In this document: piece by piece, positions 1 to 6,669 of the stretch
Position numbering within the stretch: position 1 is the first letter of the stretch
Layout of the letters: every line of letters starts with the position of its first letter
Assembly: GCA_002690625.1 (NCBI GenBank)
Contig: NZFJ01000014.1
Location: 1-11,108, forward strand
DNA from: Rickettsiales bacterium
Lineage (GTDB): Bacteria > Pseudomonadota > Alphaproteobacteria > TMED109 > TMED131
Reading direction: 5' to 3'
DNA: 11,108 nt
Made by a program: the position numbers and the translations under genes
Notes under the pieces: generated by a model
What the model saw: only the letters and a program-made list of their open reading frames with translations
The model's database searches: none
What the model was told of the DNA's origin: nothing

Positions 1-263
1 TATTTATATCTTTAATTAGTCTTTATCATAGTGCTATTGAGCTAGGATATATAAATAATGTAATTTCATGTAGTCAACCTTTAGGTTTAGATGCTAATAG
101 CATAGACGAGTTAAGCAATATTATAAAAGCAACTAAAAATAATGATTGTGCTTTTCCAAAATTCACTATACTTCATTTAACTTTATCAAATTTTAGCTTC
201 ATTTTTAGTAGTATTTTTCTTATTTTAAGCTTGAATTTGTATAGAAAATCTTTATTTAAGTAA
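1..263 (+). CDS. dsbB: DsbB-like disulfide bond formation protein, C-terminal part (5' end outside window)
   Basis: An open frame enters from the left edge (first full codon at 3) and runs 86 codons to TAA at 261-263. The visible protein has the DsbB signature: a LYHSAIELG segment at the end of a membrane helix (family form YHxGxE), a cysteine at visible residue 23 in a polar loop, a second cysteine at residue 49 (NDCAFPKF), and a final hydrophobic helix at about 57-80 followed by a short basic tail. The 26-residue cysteine spacing fits the second periplasmic redox pair of DsbB (Cys104/Cys130 in E. coli). DsbB is an inner-membrane protein that reoxidises DsbA and passes the electrons to quinone. 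The first, quinone-proximal CxxC pair would lie upstream of the window, so an active enzyme cannot be confirmed here. The gene ends one base before coq7, so the two are probably co-transcribed. The family call rests on motifs only. Confidence 0.82.
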   Translation, partial: FISLISLYHSAIELGYINNVISCSQPLGLDANSIDELSNIIKATKNNDCAFPKFTILHLTLSNFSFIFSSIFLILSLNLYRKSLFK

Positions 264-264
264 T

Positions 265-774
265 ATGAACAAACGTATTAAAGAAATAATTAGAGTAAAT
301 CAAGCAGGAGAATTAGGAGCTATTCAAATTTATAAAGGACAGCTAGCTGTATTAAAAAATAAAAAAATATCTTCTGAACTGAAGGAAATGTTAAAAAAAG
401 AGTTAAAACATTACAATACTTTTAATAAATTACTATTTGATTATAATGTTAGACCTACTGCTCTAAGCCCAATTTGGAAAATTGGAGCCTTTAGTCTTGG
501 AGTTATTACTGCTGCTATTGGAAAAAAATCAACAATGGCCTGTACTGAGGCTGTTGAAGAAGTAATTATTGACCATTATGAGAAACAAGCTTCTTACCTT
601 AAAGATAAAGATAAAAAACTTCATAACGTAACTAAAAAGTTTTGTAAGGAAGAAAAGGAGCACCTAGACTTAGCAAAAAATCACGATACTGGAAATGACT
701 TGTTCCATACAACATTAAAAAAGGGAATAAAAACTATTTCGAAGATTGCTATCAAAATCTCAGAAAAAGTTTAG
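265..774 (+). CDS. coq7: COQ7-type 5-demethoxyubiquinol hydroxylase
   Basis: This 169-residue protein belongs to the COQ7/CLK-1 family of ferritin-like di-iron monooxygenases, which hydroxylate demethoxyubiquinol late in ubiquinone synthesis at the inner membrane. The expected ligands are visible: Glu16 in the N-terminal NQAGELGA motif, Glu46 and His49 (ExxH), Glu98/Glu99 in MACTEAVEE with the following HY, and Glu130/His133 in EEKEHLD. The hydrophobic stretch at about 66-85 (IWKIGAFSLGVITAAIG) fits the membrane-associated substrate helix. The length is normal for bacterial forms, which lack the mitochondrial targeting peptide. The ATG lies one base after the dsbB stop (TAATATG) with no Shine-Dalgarno sequence, so translation probably depends on coupling to dsbB. 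The TAG stop overlaps the stop of the convergent sufA by 4 bases. COQ7 needs oxygen, so the organism should respire aerobically. Confidence 0.93.
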   Translation: MNKRIKEIIRVNQAGELGAIQIYKGQLAVLKNKKISSELKEMLKKELKHYNTFNKLLFDYNVRPTALSPIWKIGAFSLGVITAAIGKKSTMACTEAVEEVIIDHYEKQASYLKDKDKKLHNVTKKFCKEEKEHLDLAKNHDTGNDLFHTTLKKGIKTISKIAIKISEKV

Positions 775-1109
775 CCTACACTAAAGGATTCTCCACAACC
801 ACATCTTGCTTTTTCATTTGGATTTTCAAAAGTAAATCCACTTTTAAACTTATCTTCTTTCCAGTCTACGGTTGAACCAATTAAAAAAAGGATAGCGCTA
901 GGATCTATTACAAATGTAATACCTTCCTTACTTACTACTTCGTCCTGATCTCTAATTTCACTAGTATGTGCTACATTGTAAGTCATTCCTGAACAACCTC
1001 CCTTTTGTATCTCTATCCTCAAGCCTATGCTTTCTTTATTACTTTTTATAAGAGCTTTTGCCTTAGTAACTGCCTCTTTTGTAATATTTAAAGATATTTG
1101 ACTACTCAT
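771..1109 (-). CDS. sufA: SufA/IscA/ErpA-type Fe-S cluster carrier
   Basis: This 112-residue protein is an A-type carrier (HesB/IscA/SufA family), which receives Fe-S clusters from the SufBCD scaffold and passes them to apo-proteins in the cytosol. The three invariant cysteines are present: Cys39 in KGGCSGM, and Cys103 and Cys105 in the C-terminal CGCGESF motif. It is the last gene of the suf cluster, 14 bases after sufT, and has the best ribosome binding site in the window (AGGAGA at 1115-1120, 5 bases before the ATG). Its stop codon overlaps the coq7 stop in a convergent arrangement. Motifs alone do not separate SufA from IscA or ErpA; the symbol is chosen from the operon context. Confidence 0.9.
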   Translation of the reverse strand: MSSQISLNITKEAVTKAKALIKSNKESIGLRIEIQKGGCSGMTYNVAHTSEIRDQDEVVSKEGITFVIDPSAILFLIGSTVDWKEDKFKSGFTFENPNEKARCGCGESFSVG

Positions 1110-1114
1110 AGTAT

Positions 1115-1120
1115 TCTCCT
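1115..1120 (-). promoter_or_regulatory. Strong Shine-Dalgarno sequence of sufA
   Basis: On the - strand the bases read AGGAGA, 5 bases before the sufA ATG at 1109. It stands out because sufT, coq7 and the Rrf2 gene have no such site. It supports the chosen sufA start and suggests that the carrier is translated independently of the upstream genes. Confidence 0.7.
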
Positions 1121-1123
1121 GTT

Positions 1124-1438
1124 TTATATAAGCCCCAGTTCTAATTTAGCCGCCTCTGTCATTTTATCTTGATCCCAGGGTGGCTCCCATGTAATTTCTA
1201 CTTTCACTTCGTTTACACCTTTTACTAAAGATACAACATCTGCAACCTTCTCAGGAATAGTCTGTGCTTCTGGACAATGTGGTGTAGTAAGAGTCATAAT
1301 TATATCTACATTTCCATTATCTTTTATAATTATATCATAGATTAAGCCTAACTCATATATAGATACAGGAATTTCAGGATCATATACACTTTGTAAAGCC
1401 TCTACTATATCGTCTTTAAATATATTATTATTTTCCAT
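1124..1438 (-). CDS. sufT: SufT-like Fe-S maturation protein (MIP18/DUF59 family)
   Basis: This 104-residue protein is a stand-alone MIP18 (DUF59) domain. Diagnostic segments are DPEIPVSIYELGLIY at about 20-34, MTLTTPHCPEA at about 48-58 with the conserved His54-Cys55, and the C-terminal WEPPWDQDKM at about 84-93, typical of the form found in SUF operons. SufT proteins are accessory factors that help cluster delivery or maturation of Fe-S proteins; the mechanism is not fully settled, and Cys55 is the likely functional residue. The gene sits between sufS and sufA, the usual alphaproteobacterial position. The ATG is 9 bases after the sufS stop. The bases before it (TAGTTATAAATT) contain no Shine-Dalgarno sequence, so it probably depends on ribosomes finishing sufS. 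Confidence 0.9.
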   Translation of the reverse strand: MENNNIFKDDIVEALQSVYDPEIPVSIYELGLIYDIIIKDNGNVDIIMTLTTPHCPEAQTIPEKVADVVSLVKGVNEVKVEITWEPPWDQDKMTEAAKLELGLI

Positions 1439-1447
1439 AATTTATAA

Positions 1448-2689
1448 CTAAAAATATTTTATTACATCCTTTAAATTTTTTATTAAAAAATCTATGTCTT
1501 CTGAATTATTGTAAATTCCAATCGATGCTCTTAAAGTTGTTTCAACACCAAAATGCCTCATTGCTGGTTGAGCACAATGATGACCTGCTCTTACTGATAT
1601 TCCCCTATTGTCTAATAATAAGGCTAAATCATGAGGATGAGAGTTTTTTACAAGAAAAGAAACAATACCTAATCTTTGCACAGGGTTTCCAATAATCTTT
1701 ATAAAATCTATTTTTTCTAACTGTTTTTCAAGATAATTTGTTAATAAACTACTATGCTCATATATAGCATTCATTCCTATTTCTGTTAAAAAATCTATAG
1801 CGGCTCCTAACCCTATAGCTCCAACAATATTAGGAGTACCAGCCTCAAATTTATTAGGTATTTTAGCAAAAGTGGCTTCTTGAATTGACACATAGTCGAT
1901 CATTTCTCCTCCCGTTTGGTAAGGAGATAATTTTTCTAATATATTTTTTTTACCATATAAAACTCCTATACCTGAAGGACCATAGACTTTATGACCAGAG
2001 AATACATAAAAATCAGCATTGAGTTTTTTCACATCTATTTTTAAATGCGGGGCAGCTTGACATCCGTCTATTAGAGTAATAATACCTTTTTTATTCGCCT
2101 CAAAACAGATTTCTTCAATATCTAAAATAGAACCAATAGAGTTTGTTACATGAGGTAAAGCTATTATCTTAGTTTTACTATTTATTAATTTTTTTATATC
2201 TTTTAAATAGATATTACCTTTTTCATCGGGCTTAACTTCTACAATTTTAGACTTTGTTTTTTTTGTAACAGTTTGCCAAGGTATTATATTAGAATGGTGC
2301 TCTAAAGTGCTTATTATAACTTCATCACCTTCACCGAGGAGGGTTTCTGAACAGCTAGCCACTAAATTTATACCTTCAGTAGCTCCACGTGTAAATATTA
2401 TCTCTTCTGCACTATCAGCATTTATAAATTTGGCTACAATATGTCTTGCATTCTCATAATTGTCAGTGGCTATTTGACTAAGTTTATATATTCCCCTATG
2501 AACATTAGCATAACTGCTTTCGTATGTATTTTTAATAGATTCTATAACTTTTGAAGGTTTTTGAGCCGAGGCTGCCGAGTCAAGATAAGTTATATTTTTT
2601 CCTGATAATTTTTTTTGAAATATAGGGAATTGATTTTTTACGTTACAAAAAGTAATATTTTTATCATTTCTTTTTAAATTATTTATCAT
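1448..2689 (-). CDS. sufS: Cysteine desulfurase SufS
   Basis: This 413-residue PLP enzyme (class V aminotransferase fold, group II cysteine desulfurase) removes sulfur from L-cysteine as an enzyme-bound persulfide for cluster assembly in the cytosol. Visible landmarks are YLDSAASAQKP at about 35-45, His131 in TLEHHSN stacking on PLP, Asp208 and Gln211 in IDGCQAAPH, the Schiff-base Lys234 in FSGHKVYGPSG, and the catalytic Cys372 in RAGHHCAQP. All lie 8 residues later than in E. coli SufS (His123, Asp200, Lys226, Cys364), which fits a slightly longer N-terminus. The short RAGHHCAQP loop places it with SufS rather than IscS. The ATG lies inside the end of sufD (11-base overlap), so translation is likely coupled. 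SufS normally needs SufE or SufU to accept the sulfur; neither is in the window. Confidence 0.95.
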   Translation of the reverse strand: MINNLKRNDKNITFCNVKNQFPIFQKKLSGKNITYLDSAASAQKPSKVIESIKNTYESSYANVHRGIYKLSQIATDNYENARHIVAKFINADSAEEIIFTRGATEGINLVASCSETLLGEGDEVIISTLEHHSNIIPWQTVTKKTKSKIVEVKPDEKGNIYLKDIKKLINSKTKIIALPHVTNSIGSILDIEEICFEANKKGIITLIDGCQAAPHLKIDVKKLNADFYVFSGHKVYGPSGIGVLYGKKNILEKLSPYQTGGEMIDYVSIQEATFAKIPNKFEAGTPNIVGAIGLGAAIDFLTEIGMNAIYEHSSLLTNYLEKQLEKIDFIKIIGNPVQRLGIVSFLVKNSHPHDLALLLDNRGISVRAGHHCAQPAMRHFGVETTLRASIGIYNNSEDIDFLIKNLKDVIKYF

Positions 2690-3965
2690 AGTTAATCTTC
2701 TTAAAGTACGATTCTAGTTGGTCAAAAACAATTTTACCCTCAAATTCGATCTCCTCTATGAAAGCAAATATCAATAATTTTATAGCATCTTGTTTTTTTA
2801 TACCCCTACTTTGTAAATAAAAAACTAAACTCTGATCTATCTCTCCGAATGAGGCACCATGACTACACTTTACATCATCTTCTAAAATTTCTAATTCAGG
2901 CTTTGAAAAAGACGTTGCTTTTTCATTAAGTATAAGAGACTTAGAAGAAAACTTAGCGATACTTTTTTTTGCACCTTTATTTACTCTAATTTTACCATTG
3001 ATAGAGGTTTTACTATTCTCAGAGCTAATAAGTCTCCAATTTTGTTCACTATTAGTTAACTTATTATCATGAACAATCTTACAGTAGATATCAGAATCAT
3101 CTTTATTACTAGAGGCAATAATTCCTGAAACTTTAGCATTCGAGTTTCTTCCCTTTAAAAATATTCTTATATCTTCTTTTGATTTTTCTCTATTTAATAT
3201 TTTTAAATTTAAAGACGCATCTTCAGCTATGTGGCTATTAAAAGAAACAGTTTTAATTGTATTTGTATTTTCAGTTTGAATTCTGGAAAAATTTAGTTTC
3301 GAATTTTTTTCTAAGTAAGTTTCAATAAAAGAATTGATCCAACAATTATTAATTTCATAATATTCCTCAAAACTAGCTTCTGATCCATCTTTACTAATTA
3401 TTATTATGTGTGGACTATGTATTAAATCTAGCGTTTTATCTTTCGAAATATGTATTATTTTAATAATTTTTCTTAACCTTTTATAAGCTTCTAATTCAAT
3501 TACAATACCTTGGTTTATTAAACAATTTAAAGAAAGAAGAGTAGTTGTTTGATTATCTAAAATCCCTGATAACCTTTCTTCAGCATATTTTTTAGGGCTA
3601 TAAGATAATTTTTCTAAAAAATTAGGGTTTTCCTCTATATAATTCTGAATATTTTTGATAACCAAGCCCTTGATGTGTTTAATTGAAGATGAATCAGGGC
3701 AATAACTACCATCTTTAAAAACTATAGTTTCATTTAAATTACTACTCAATTTTTCAGCTGTTTTATTGCTTAAAATATCAGGTAACTTCCAGTCTTTATC
3801 TTTTAGAGCTTTGGTTTTAAAATTTTTCCATTCTTCTACTTTAGAATTAGGAATCTGTTCATTACCAAAGTGCTTTAATAAGTCATTTGCATTAAACCAA
3901 TTCTTATTTTGTTTTTCTATATTTTTTTCTAGAGTCAAATTATCGATGTATTTTTTTAAATACAT
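2679..3965 (-). CDS. sufD: SufD, Fe-S scaffold complex subunit
   Basis: This 428-residue protein is SufD, the partner of SufB and SufC in the SufBC2D scaffold that assembles nascent Fe-S clusters. The N-terminal half is poorly conserved and very Lys/Asn/Ile rich, in keeping with the base composition. The C-terminal third carries the family hallmark: KPELEILEDDVKCSHGASFG at about 355-374, then LVFYLQSRGI at about 380-389. Cys367 and His369 match the E. coli SufD residues (Cys358, His360) placed at the SufB-SufD interface. A beta-helix core is expected in the middle. The ATG shares one base with the sufC stop (TAATG), a classic coupling junction, with AAGGA about 9 bases upstream. The 3' end overlaps sufS by 11 bases. 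The tight coupling suits the need for fixed stoichiometry in the complex. Confidence 0.94.
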   Translation of the reverse strand: MYLKKYIDNLTLEKNIEKQNKNWFNANDLLKHFGNEQIPNSKVEEWKNFKTKALKDKDWKLPDILSNKTAEKLSSNLNETIVFKDGSYCPDSSSIKHIKGLVIKNIQNYIEENPNFLEKLSYSPKKYAEERLSGILDNQTTTLLSLNCLINQGIVIELEAYKRLRKIIKIIHISKDKTLDLIHSPHIIIISKDGSEASFEEYYEINNCWINSFIETYLEKNSKLNFSRIQTENTNTIKTVSFNSHIAEDASLNLKILNREKSKEDIRIFLKGRNSNAKVSGIIASSNKDDSDIYCKIVHDNKLTNSEQNWRLISSENSKTSINGKIRVNKGAKKSIAKFSSKSLILNEKATSFSKPELEILEDDVKCSHGASFGEIDQSLVFYLQSRGIKKQDAIKLLIFAFIEEIEFEGKIVFDQLESYFKKINYDK

Positions 3966-4702
3966 TATATAAATTCCTTATAACCTTTATCTTCTAATAT
4001 TTTAACTAATTCGTAGTCTCCTGATGCTACTATCTTTCCTTCACTAAAAATATGAACTTCGTCTGGTTTGATATGATCAAGTAATCTTTGGTAGTGCGTA
4101 ATTATCAACATTCCATTTTCTTTACTACTATATTTAGATATACCACTAGCTATTATTTTTAAAGAGTCTATGTCTAATCCTGAGTCTATTTCATCTAATA
4201 TACATAATTTAGGACGCATCATTAACATATGAAAAATTTCATTTTTTTTCTTTTCTCCTCCTGAAAAGCCTGTATTTAAGTCCCTAGATAAAAAACTTTT
4301 GTCAAAGCCTAGACTTTCGCTAACGGTTTTACATTTTTCTAAAAATTCTCTTGTATCCAGTTCTTTCTCTCCATTACTTTTTCTTATAGAGTTCATAGCT
4401 GTTCTTAAAAAAGAAGAGTTTGCTATACCAGGTATTTCAACTGGGTACTGAAATGCTAGATAAATTCCCTTGGCAGCTCTTTCCTCTGGTTCTAGTTTTA
4501 AGAGATCTTGATCATTAAAAAGAATTTCGCCATCATTGATTTTATAACCACTTTTACCAGCAATTATATTTGATAATGTGGATTTTCCCGATCCATTAGG
4601 TCCCATTACAGCTACTTTCTTTCCTGAAGATATCTTCAAGTTTAAATCATTAATTATTACCTTTTCGCCTATTGAAACTGATAAGTTATTTATTTCAAGC
4701 AT
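3965..4702 (-). CDS. sufC: SufC, Fe-S assembly ABC-type ATPase
   Basis: This 245-residue protein is the soluble ABC ATPase of the SufBC2D complex; ATP hydrolysis drives conformational change in SufB-SufD for cluster assembly. It has a complete nucleotide-binding domain: Walker A GPNGSGKST at 34-42, Q-loop Gln85 in AFQYPVEIPG (characteristic of SufC), signature FSGGEKKK at 146-153, Walker B CILDEIDSGLD at 167-177 with catalytic Glu171, and the H-loop His203 in ITHYQR. No membrane segment is present, which separates it from transporter ATPases. It starts 3 bases after the sufB stop, with AGGAG about 13 bases and TAGGT about 5 bases upstream, and its stop overlaps the sufD start. The length is typical of the family. 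Confidence 0.96.
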   Translation of the reverse strand: MLEINNLSVSIGEKVIINDLNLKISSGKKVAVMGPNGSGKSTLSNIIAGKSGYKINDGEILFNDQDLLKLEPEERAAKGIYLAFQYPVEIPGIANSSFLRTAMNSIRKSNGEKELDTREFLEKCKTVSESLGFDKSFLSRDLNTGFSGGEKKKNEIFHMLMMRPKLCILDEIDSGLDIDSLKIIASGISKYSSKENGMLIITHYQRLLDHIKPDEVHIFSEGKIVASGDYELVKILEDKGYKEFI

Positions 4703-4704
4703 CT

Positions 4705-6177
4705 TTAACCTACTGCTCCTTCTAAACTTAATTCTAAGAGATTTTTAGCTTCTACAGCAAATTCCATTGGCAAGTTTTTTAATACTTCTCTACAAAAGCC
4801 ATTAACTATTAATGCTGTTGCATCTTCCTCTGAAATACCTCTTTGTCTACAATAGTAAAGCTGTTCTTCACTGATTTTTGAAGTTGTAGCTTCATGTGCT
4901 ATATCTGAGTTTTTATTTCTCACATTTATATAAGGTACCGTGTGAGCTCCACAATTGTTTCCTATTAATAAAGAATCACACTGTGTAAAATTTTTTGAAT
5001 TATTTGCTTTAGGTAATATGTTTACTAAACCTCTGTAAGTTTGTTGTCCTTGGCCAGCAGAAATACCTTTAGAAACAATTCTGGAGGAAGTATTTTTTCC
5101 AATGTGCATCATTTTTGTTCCTGTATCTGCCTGTTGAAAATTATTAGACAATGCCACAGAATAAAATTCGCCTTTAGAATTATCTCCTTTTAATATAACG
5201 CTAGGGTATTTCCATGTTACTGCAGAACCGGTTTCTACCTGTGTCCATGATATTTTAGAATTATTACCCGAACATATTCCTCTTTTAGTAACAAAGTTAT
5301 AAATACCCCCTAATCCGTCTTTGTCGCCTGGATACCAATTTTGAACCGTAGAATATTTAATCTCTGCCTCTTCCAGAGCAACTAACTCTACAACAGCAGC
5401 ATGTAATTGATTTTCATCTCTCATAGGTGCAGTACATCCTTCTAAATAAGAAACATAAGAATTTTTGTCTGCAATAATTAAAGTTCTTTCAAACTGTCCG
5501 GTATTAGCTGCATTTATTCTAAAATATGTACTTAATTCCATAGGACACCTTACATTTGGAGGTATATATACAAAAGATCCGTCACTGAACACTGCAGAGT
5601 TTAAAAGGGAAAAGTAATTATCATTAGTTGGGACAACAGTTCCTAAATACTTTTTAACTAAATCTGGATGATTCGCGACTGCTTCAGAAAAAGAACAAAA
5701 TATTATGCCTAGTTTACTTAATTCACTTTTAAAAGTAGTAGCAACTGACACACTATCAAATACAGCATCTACCGCAACATTATGACTATTTTTAATACCA
5801 GCTAGAAACTCTTGCTCTTTTAAAGGTATACCTAATTTGTCATATGCTCGTAGTAATTCTGGATCTACCTCATCTAAAGATTTAGGCTTAGATTCTTCAG
5901 ATTTTGGTGCTGCAAAGTAATGTATATCTTGAAAATCTATTTCTTTATATTTTAAGTTAGCCCAATTAGGAGTTATATTCTGATTTTTTTTCCATAAATT
6001 GTATGCATTCATTCTCCAGTCTAAAAGCCACTTGGGTTCTTTTTTCTTATCTGATATGAATCTGATTGTGCTTTCATTCAAACCTTTAGGTGCAAATTCT
6101 TGATCAATTTTAGTAGTAAAACCATATTTATATTCACTTGTTTTGTCTATTAATTTAATTGTTTCACTGCTGGCCAT
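4705..6177 (-). CDS. sufB: SufB, Fe-S cluster scaffold subunit
   Basis: This 490-residue protein is SufB, the main scaffold on which SufS-derived sulfur and iron are assembled with SufC and SufD. Conserved blocks include [11 protein letters not shown] at about 54-64, [18 protein letters not shown] at about 205-222, [20 protein letters not shown] at about 241-260, SRIVSKGIS at 365-373, [14 protein letters not shown] at 400-413 and [20 protein letters not shown] at 428-447. Cys400, His428 and Glu429 correspond to E. coli Cys405, His433 and Glu434, needed for cluster assembly; Cys248 is the likely sulfur-entry cysteine. The length is close to the E. coli protein (495). It is the first structural gene after the regulator, 17 bases downstream, with AGGA 7 bases before the ATG. 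Sequence conservation is the highest in the operon, as usual for SufB. Confidence 0.97.
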   Translation of the reverse strand: MASSETIKLIDKTSEYKYGFTTKIDQEFAPKGLNESTIRFISDKKKEPKWLLDWRMNAYNLWKKNQNITPNWANLKYKEIDFQDIHYFAAPKSEESKPKSLDEVDPELLRAYDKLGIPLKEQEFLAGIKNSHNVAVDAVFDSVSVATTFKSELSKLGIIFCSFSEAVANHPDLVKKYLGTVVPTNDNYFSLLNSAVFSDGSFVYIPPNVRCPMELSTYFRINAANTGQFERTLIIADKNSYVSYLEGCTAPMRDENQLHAAVVELVALEEAEIKYSTVQNWYPGDKDGLGGIYNFVTKRGICSGNNSKISWTQVETGSAVTWKYPSVILKGDNSKGEFYSVALSNNFQQADTGTKMMHIGKNTSSRIVSKGISAGQGQQTYRGLVNILPKANNSKNFTQCDSLLIGNNCGAHTVPYINVRNKNSDIAHEATTSKISEEQLYYCRQRGISEEDATALIVNGFCREVLKNLPMEFAVEAKNLLELSLEGAVG

Positions 6178-6194
6178 TTTATTTTCCTATAATT

Positions 6195-6635
6195 TTAAAT
6201 TTTAGTAGAAGTAGTATTAATTATGTCTTTGCTAGCATTAGGTATATCTAGTATTTTAATACCTTCTAGAGCATCTCTTATAACATTATTAACAATACCC
6301 CAAGTGTTTTTCGTAACACATTGGTCAAATAGATTACAATCCCCTGCATTATTATCCATACAATTGGTTAAAGCAACAGGTCCTTCTATAGCTTCTATGA
6401 GTTCTTTTATAGATATTTTATCTAATTGCTTTACTGTCTTGTAACCACCATTAACACCTCTAGATGCAATGAGTATTTTTTTTCTCACTAAAATCGACAG
6501 TATTTTATTAACAGTAGCTTTGTTTATACTAGTTTTTTTAGATATTTCTTTCGCAGAAATAATACTATTACCCGTTCCTCGAAATGAACATATAATAACA
6601 ACAGCGTAGTCAGCTAATCTTGTAATTTTAAGCAT
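6195..6635 (-). CDS. Rrf2-family Fe-S regulator of the SUF operon (IscR/SufR-like)
   Basis: This 146-residue DNA-binding protein belongs to the Rrf2 family, most like the SUF-system regulators found at the head of suf operons. The N-terminus (MLKITRLADYAVVI) is the family start and fixes the ATG. A winged helix follows, with a recognition region at about 27-50 and the wing at RGVNGGYK (59-66). The sensor loop has three cysteines, Cys92, Cys100 and Cys106, followed by a tryptophan (Trp112) and a dimerisation helix ending IRDALEGI. In E. coli IscR the fourth cluster ligand is His107, three residues after the third cysteine; here that position is Lys109. As I recall, related SUF regulators also lack this His, so the fourth ligand is unknown. 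It probably represses the operon when holding a cluster and derepresses on iron or oxidative stress. There is no Shine-Dalgarno sequence before its ATG. Confidence 0.9.
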   Translation of the reverse strand: MLKITRLADYAVVIICSFRGTGNSIISAKEISKKTSINKATVNKILSILVRKKILIASRGVNGGYKTVKQLDKISIKELIEAIEGPVALTNCMDNNAGDCNLFDQCVTKNTWGIVNNVIRDALEGIKILDIPNASKDIINTTSTKI

Positions 6636-6641
6636 GATATG

Positions 6642-6669
6642 AATATAGACTATTTTGGTAAAGTATCAA
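6642..6669 (-). promoter_or_regulatory. Predicted sigma70-like promoter of the suf operon with an overlapping palindrome
   Basis: Read on the - strand, TTGATA (6669-6664) and TATATT (6647-6642) are separated by 16 bases, close to the consensus TTGACA/TATAAT pair. The gltD stop codon TGA lies inside the -35 box. An imperfect 15-base palindrome (AAaATAG-T-CTATaTT, 6656-6642, one mismatched pair) covers the -10 and is a plausible operator for the Rrf2 regulator. The -10 box ends 6 bases before the regulator's ATG, so the expected transcription start is at or next to the A of ATG. AT-rich sequence gives chance matches, but this one is in the only gap wide enough for a promoter between gltB and sufA. 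Confidence 0.5.

Noticed and set aside
3766..3972. A + strand reading frame opposite sufD
   Set aside because: It is entirely antisense to well-supported sufD/sufC coding sequence, with low-complexity Phe/Leu/Ser composition and no recognisable motif.
6223..6444. A + strand reading frame opposite the Rrf2 regulator
   Set aside because: It lies wholly antisense to a conserved regulator whose cysteines and winged helix are intact; no ribosome binding site or domain supports it.
6636..6665. A terminator between gltD and the regulator
   Set aside because: The 30 bases contain only the short palindrome described as a promoter/operator; it has no strong stem and no T-tract on the - strand.
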